Program-made: the position numbers and the translations under genes | Assembly (NCBI GenBank): GCA_030696435.1 | Contig: JAUYSF010000208.1 | Coordinates: 1 to 6,535, forward strand | Length of the DNA stretch: 6,535 bases | Source: Desulfoprunum sp. | Lineage (GTDB): Bacteria; Desulfobacterota; Desulfobulbia; Desulfobulbales; Desulfocapsaceae | Direction of reading: 5' to 3' | Shown: piece after piece, positions 5,204-6,535 of the stretch | Layout of the letters: each line of letters begins with the position of its first letter | Numbering within the stretch: the first letter of the stretch is position 1 | The notes under the pieces: generated by a model | What the model saw: the letters and a program-made list of their open reading frames with translations, nothing else | Told to the model about the DNA's origin: nothing | Databases searched by the model: none

Positions 5204-6409
5204 ATGCGGACAACAGAACTGGCAAAGGGTATCTACTGGGTCGGAGCAATTGACTGGGACGTCAGGGACTTCCACGGTTATTCAACATATAAGGGCACGA
5301 CCTACAACGCCTTTCTTATTATTGATGAAAAGATCACCCTCTTTGATACGGTCAAACGTACACATATGGACGATCTTCTTCGCCATATCCGGGCCATCAT
5401 CGATCCGGCAAAGATCGATTACCTGGTGGTCAACCATGTGGAAATGGACCACTCCGGCGCCCTGCCTGAGATGATGGAGATCATCAAGCCGGAAAAACTC
5501 ATCTGCTCACCGATGGGCTACAAGGCCATCGTCGGCCATTTTCATAGAGAAGACTGGCCGTTTGAGATCGTCAAGACCGGCGATGAGATTTCGATGGGCA
5601 AACGGACCATTCAGTTTCTCGAAACCCGCATGCTGCACTGGCCGGATTCGATGTTCTCCTACATCAAGGAGGACGGTATCCTGTTCTCAAGTGATGCCTT
5701 CGGCCAACATTATGCCACCAGCGAACGCTTTGACGATGAGGTGCCACTCGCCGAGGTGATGCATGAGAGCGCCAAATATTATGCCAATATCCTCTTCCCG
5801 TACTCGCCGCTGATCCGCAAACTGCTGAAGACCGTCTCCGAGATGAATCTCGACATCAAGATGATCGCTCCTGATCACGGGGTTATCTGGCGCAGCCACA
5901 TCGGCAGCATCATCAACGCCTATGACGACTGGAGCAGGAACAAGTCCGCCAAGAAGGCCCTGATCATCTACGACACCATGTGGCACTCCACCGAAAGCAT
6001 GGCCAAGGCTGTGGCCGTGGGCCTTGAAGAGACCGGGGTCAGCACCAGCATGGTCAATCTCAAGGTGCATCATCGCAGCGACGTGATGACCCAGGTCCTC
6101 GGGGCCAAGGCCGTCATCCTCGGCAGTTCAACTCTCAACAATGGCCTGCTGCCTCGCATGGCCGGTTTTCTTATGTATATGCGCGGACTCAAACCGACCA
6201 ACAAGTTCGGGGCCTGTTTTGGGTCTTATGGCTGGAGTGGCGAGGCGGTCAGCCTGATGAACAGTGCTCTGCTTGAGATGAAGATCGATGTTATCGAAGA
6301 AGGCCTGCGTCTCAAATATGTCCCTGATGGACCGCAGCTGGAGGAGTGCCGGGAAATGGGTAAACGCATCGGCCAGGCAGTGCTGAGCAGTTACGACGAC
6401 ATCGAATGA
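5204..6409 (+). CDS. fprA: A-type flavodiiron protein (oxygen/nitric-oxide reductase)
   Basis: A 401-residue cytoplasmic enzyme matching Desulfovibrio rubredoxin:oxygen oxidoreductase and Moorella FprA in length. Residues 1-245 are the metallo-beta-lactamase-like diiron domain. All six expected iron ligands are present: His78, Glu80 and Asp82 (HVEMDHSG), His145 (LHWPDSM), Asp164 (SSDAFG) and His225 (PDHG). Residues 250-401 are a flavodoxin domain with the FMN-phosphate loop DTMWHSTES (257-265), a second loop SSTLNNG (308-314) and FGSYGWSGE (339-347). There is no rubredoxin domain as in NorV, so a separate donor is needed. Such proteins reduce O2 to water and/or NO to N2O to protect anaerobic metabolism. 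ATG 5204 is preceded by GAGG about 6 nt upstream and is followed at once by the family's usual N-terminus; the reading extends upstream to 5057 but only through promoter sequence. A symbol of roo would be equally fair. Confidence 0.95.
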   Translation: MRTTELAKGIYWVGAIDWDVRDFHGYSTYKGTTYNAFLIIDEKITLFDTVKRTHMDDLLRHIRAIIDPAKIDYLVVNHVEMDHSGALPEMMEIIKPEKLICSPMGYKAIVGHFHREDWPFEIVKTGDEISMGKRTIQFLETRMLHWPDSMFSYIKEDGILFSSDAFGQHYATSERFDDEVPLAEVMHESAKYYANILFPYSPLIRKLLKTVSEMNLDIKMIAPDHGVIWRSHIGSIINAYDDWSRNKSAKKALIIYDTMWHSTESMAKAVAVGLEETGVSTSMVNLKVHHRSDVMTQVLGAKAVILGSSTLNNGLLPRMAGFLMYMRGLKPTNKFGACFGSYGWSGEAVSLMNSALLEMKIDVIEEGLRLKYVPDGPQLEECREMGKRIGQAVLSSYDDIE

Positions 6410-6431
6410 CACTAACCAGAAGGACAGGCCA

Positions 6432-6535
6432 TTGTTCCGTATAGCCCAGCACAGAATACTGGTCTCAGGCGATTCGTTTGCGACCTGCAGCGAGCAGGTG
6501 CACAAATTCTTCGCTTTGACCTCGCTGGTCATCTA
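6432..6535 (+). CDS. Possible start of a further gene, cut by the window end
   Basis: After the flavodiiron stop (6407-6409) a frame from TTG 6432 stays open for 34 codons to the window edge (MFRIAQHRILVSGDSFATCS...), with AAGGA about 8 nt upstream. The gap of 22 nt would suit an operon partner. The frame has no stop upstream either, the start is non-ATG, and too little is visible to name a family, so it may be chance. Confidence 0.3.
   Translation, partial: MFRIAQHRILVSGDSFATCSEQVHKFFALTSLVI

Noticed and set aside
6483..6499. ACCTGC / GCAGGT stem-loop after the flavodiiron gene as its terminator
   Set aside because: The stem is only 6 bp, is followed by GCACAAATTC rather than a T run, and lies in a frame that may belong to the next gene.

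Overview
The window looks like chromosomal DNA of an anaerobic or microaerophilic bacterium, most plausibly a Desulfobacterota (deltaproteobacterial, Desulfobulbaceae-like) lineage. This is inferred from an A-type flavodiiron protein without rubredoxin, a single-cluster 4Fe-4S ferredoxin, a broken DsrE-like periplasmic gene and moderate GC; no rRNA or marker gene fixes the taxon.

Layout. Positions 1-174 hold the 3' part of a decayed transposase (IS1182-like), followed by about 300 bp without a gene. Positions 480-1634 (+) encode a Fsr-type major facilitator exporter. Convergent to it, on the minus strand, are a small secreted protein of unknown function (1804-2157) and, 42 nt downstream of it, the 5' stub of a DsrE-family secreted protein (1597-1761). 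The stub is cut off where the exporter gene ends, so a DNA junction at about 1630 is likely. Positions 2311-2533 hold a well-formed non-autonomous mobile element: 207 bp, perfect 10-bp terminal inverted repeats beginning GTAA, a perfect 8-bp target duplication, and two inverted arrays of CGAT-type hexamers. The GTAA ends and 8-bp duplication fit mobilisation by an IS66-family transposase.

Positions 2540-4974 (-) form an apparent operon in the order ferredoxin, TVP38/TMEM64 membrane protein, Lpd/MerA-like flavin disulfide reductase. The last two are separated by 1 nt. Divergently, positions 5204-6409 (+) encode a flavodiiron oxygen/nitric-oxide reductase with all six iron ligands. The 229-bp divergent intergenic region carries promoter-like hexamers in both directions and two short palindromes, so the two units may be co-regulated. 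The window ends just inside a possible further gene.

Working model (inference): the right half is a redox-stress module in which the flavodiiron protein removes O2 or NO, while the divergent operon supplies a ferredoxin and a membrane-linked disulfide reductase of unknown substrate. The left half is a patchwork with a transposase remnant, a truncated gene and a MITE, showing repeated rearrangement.
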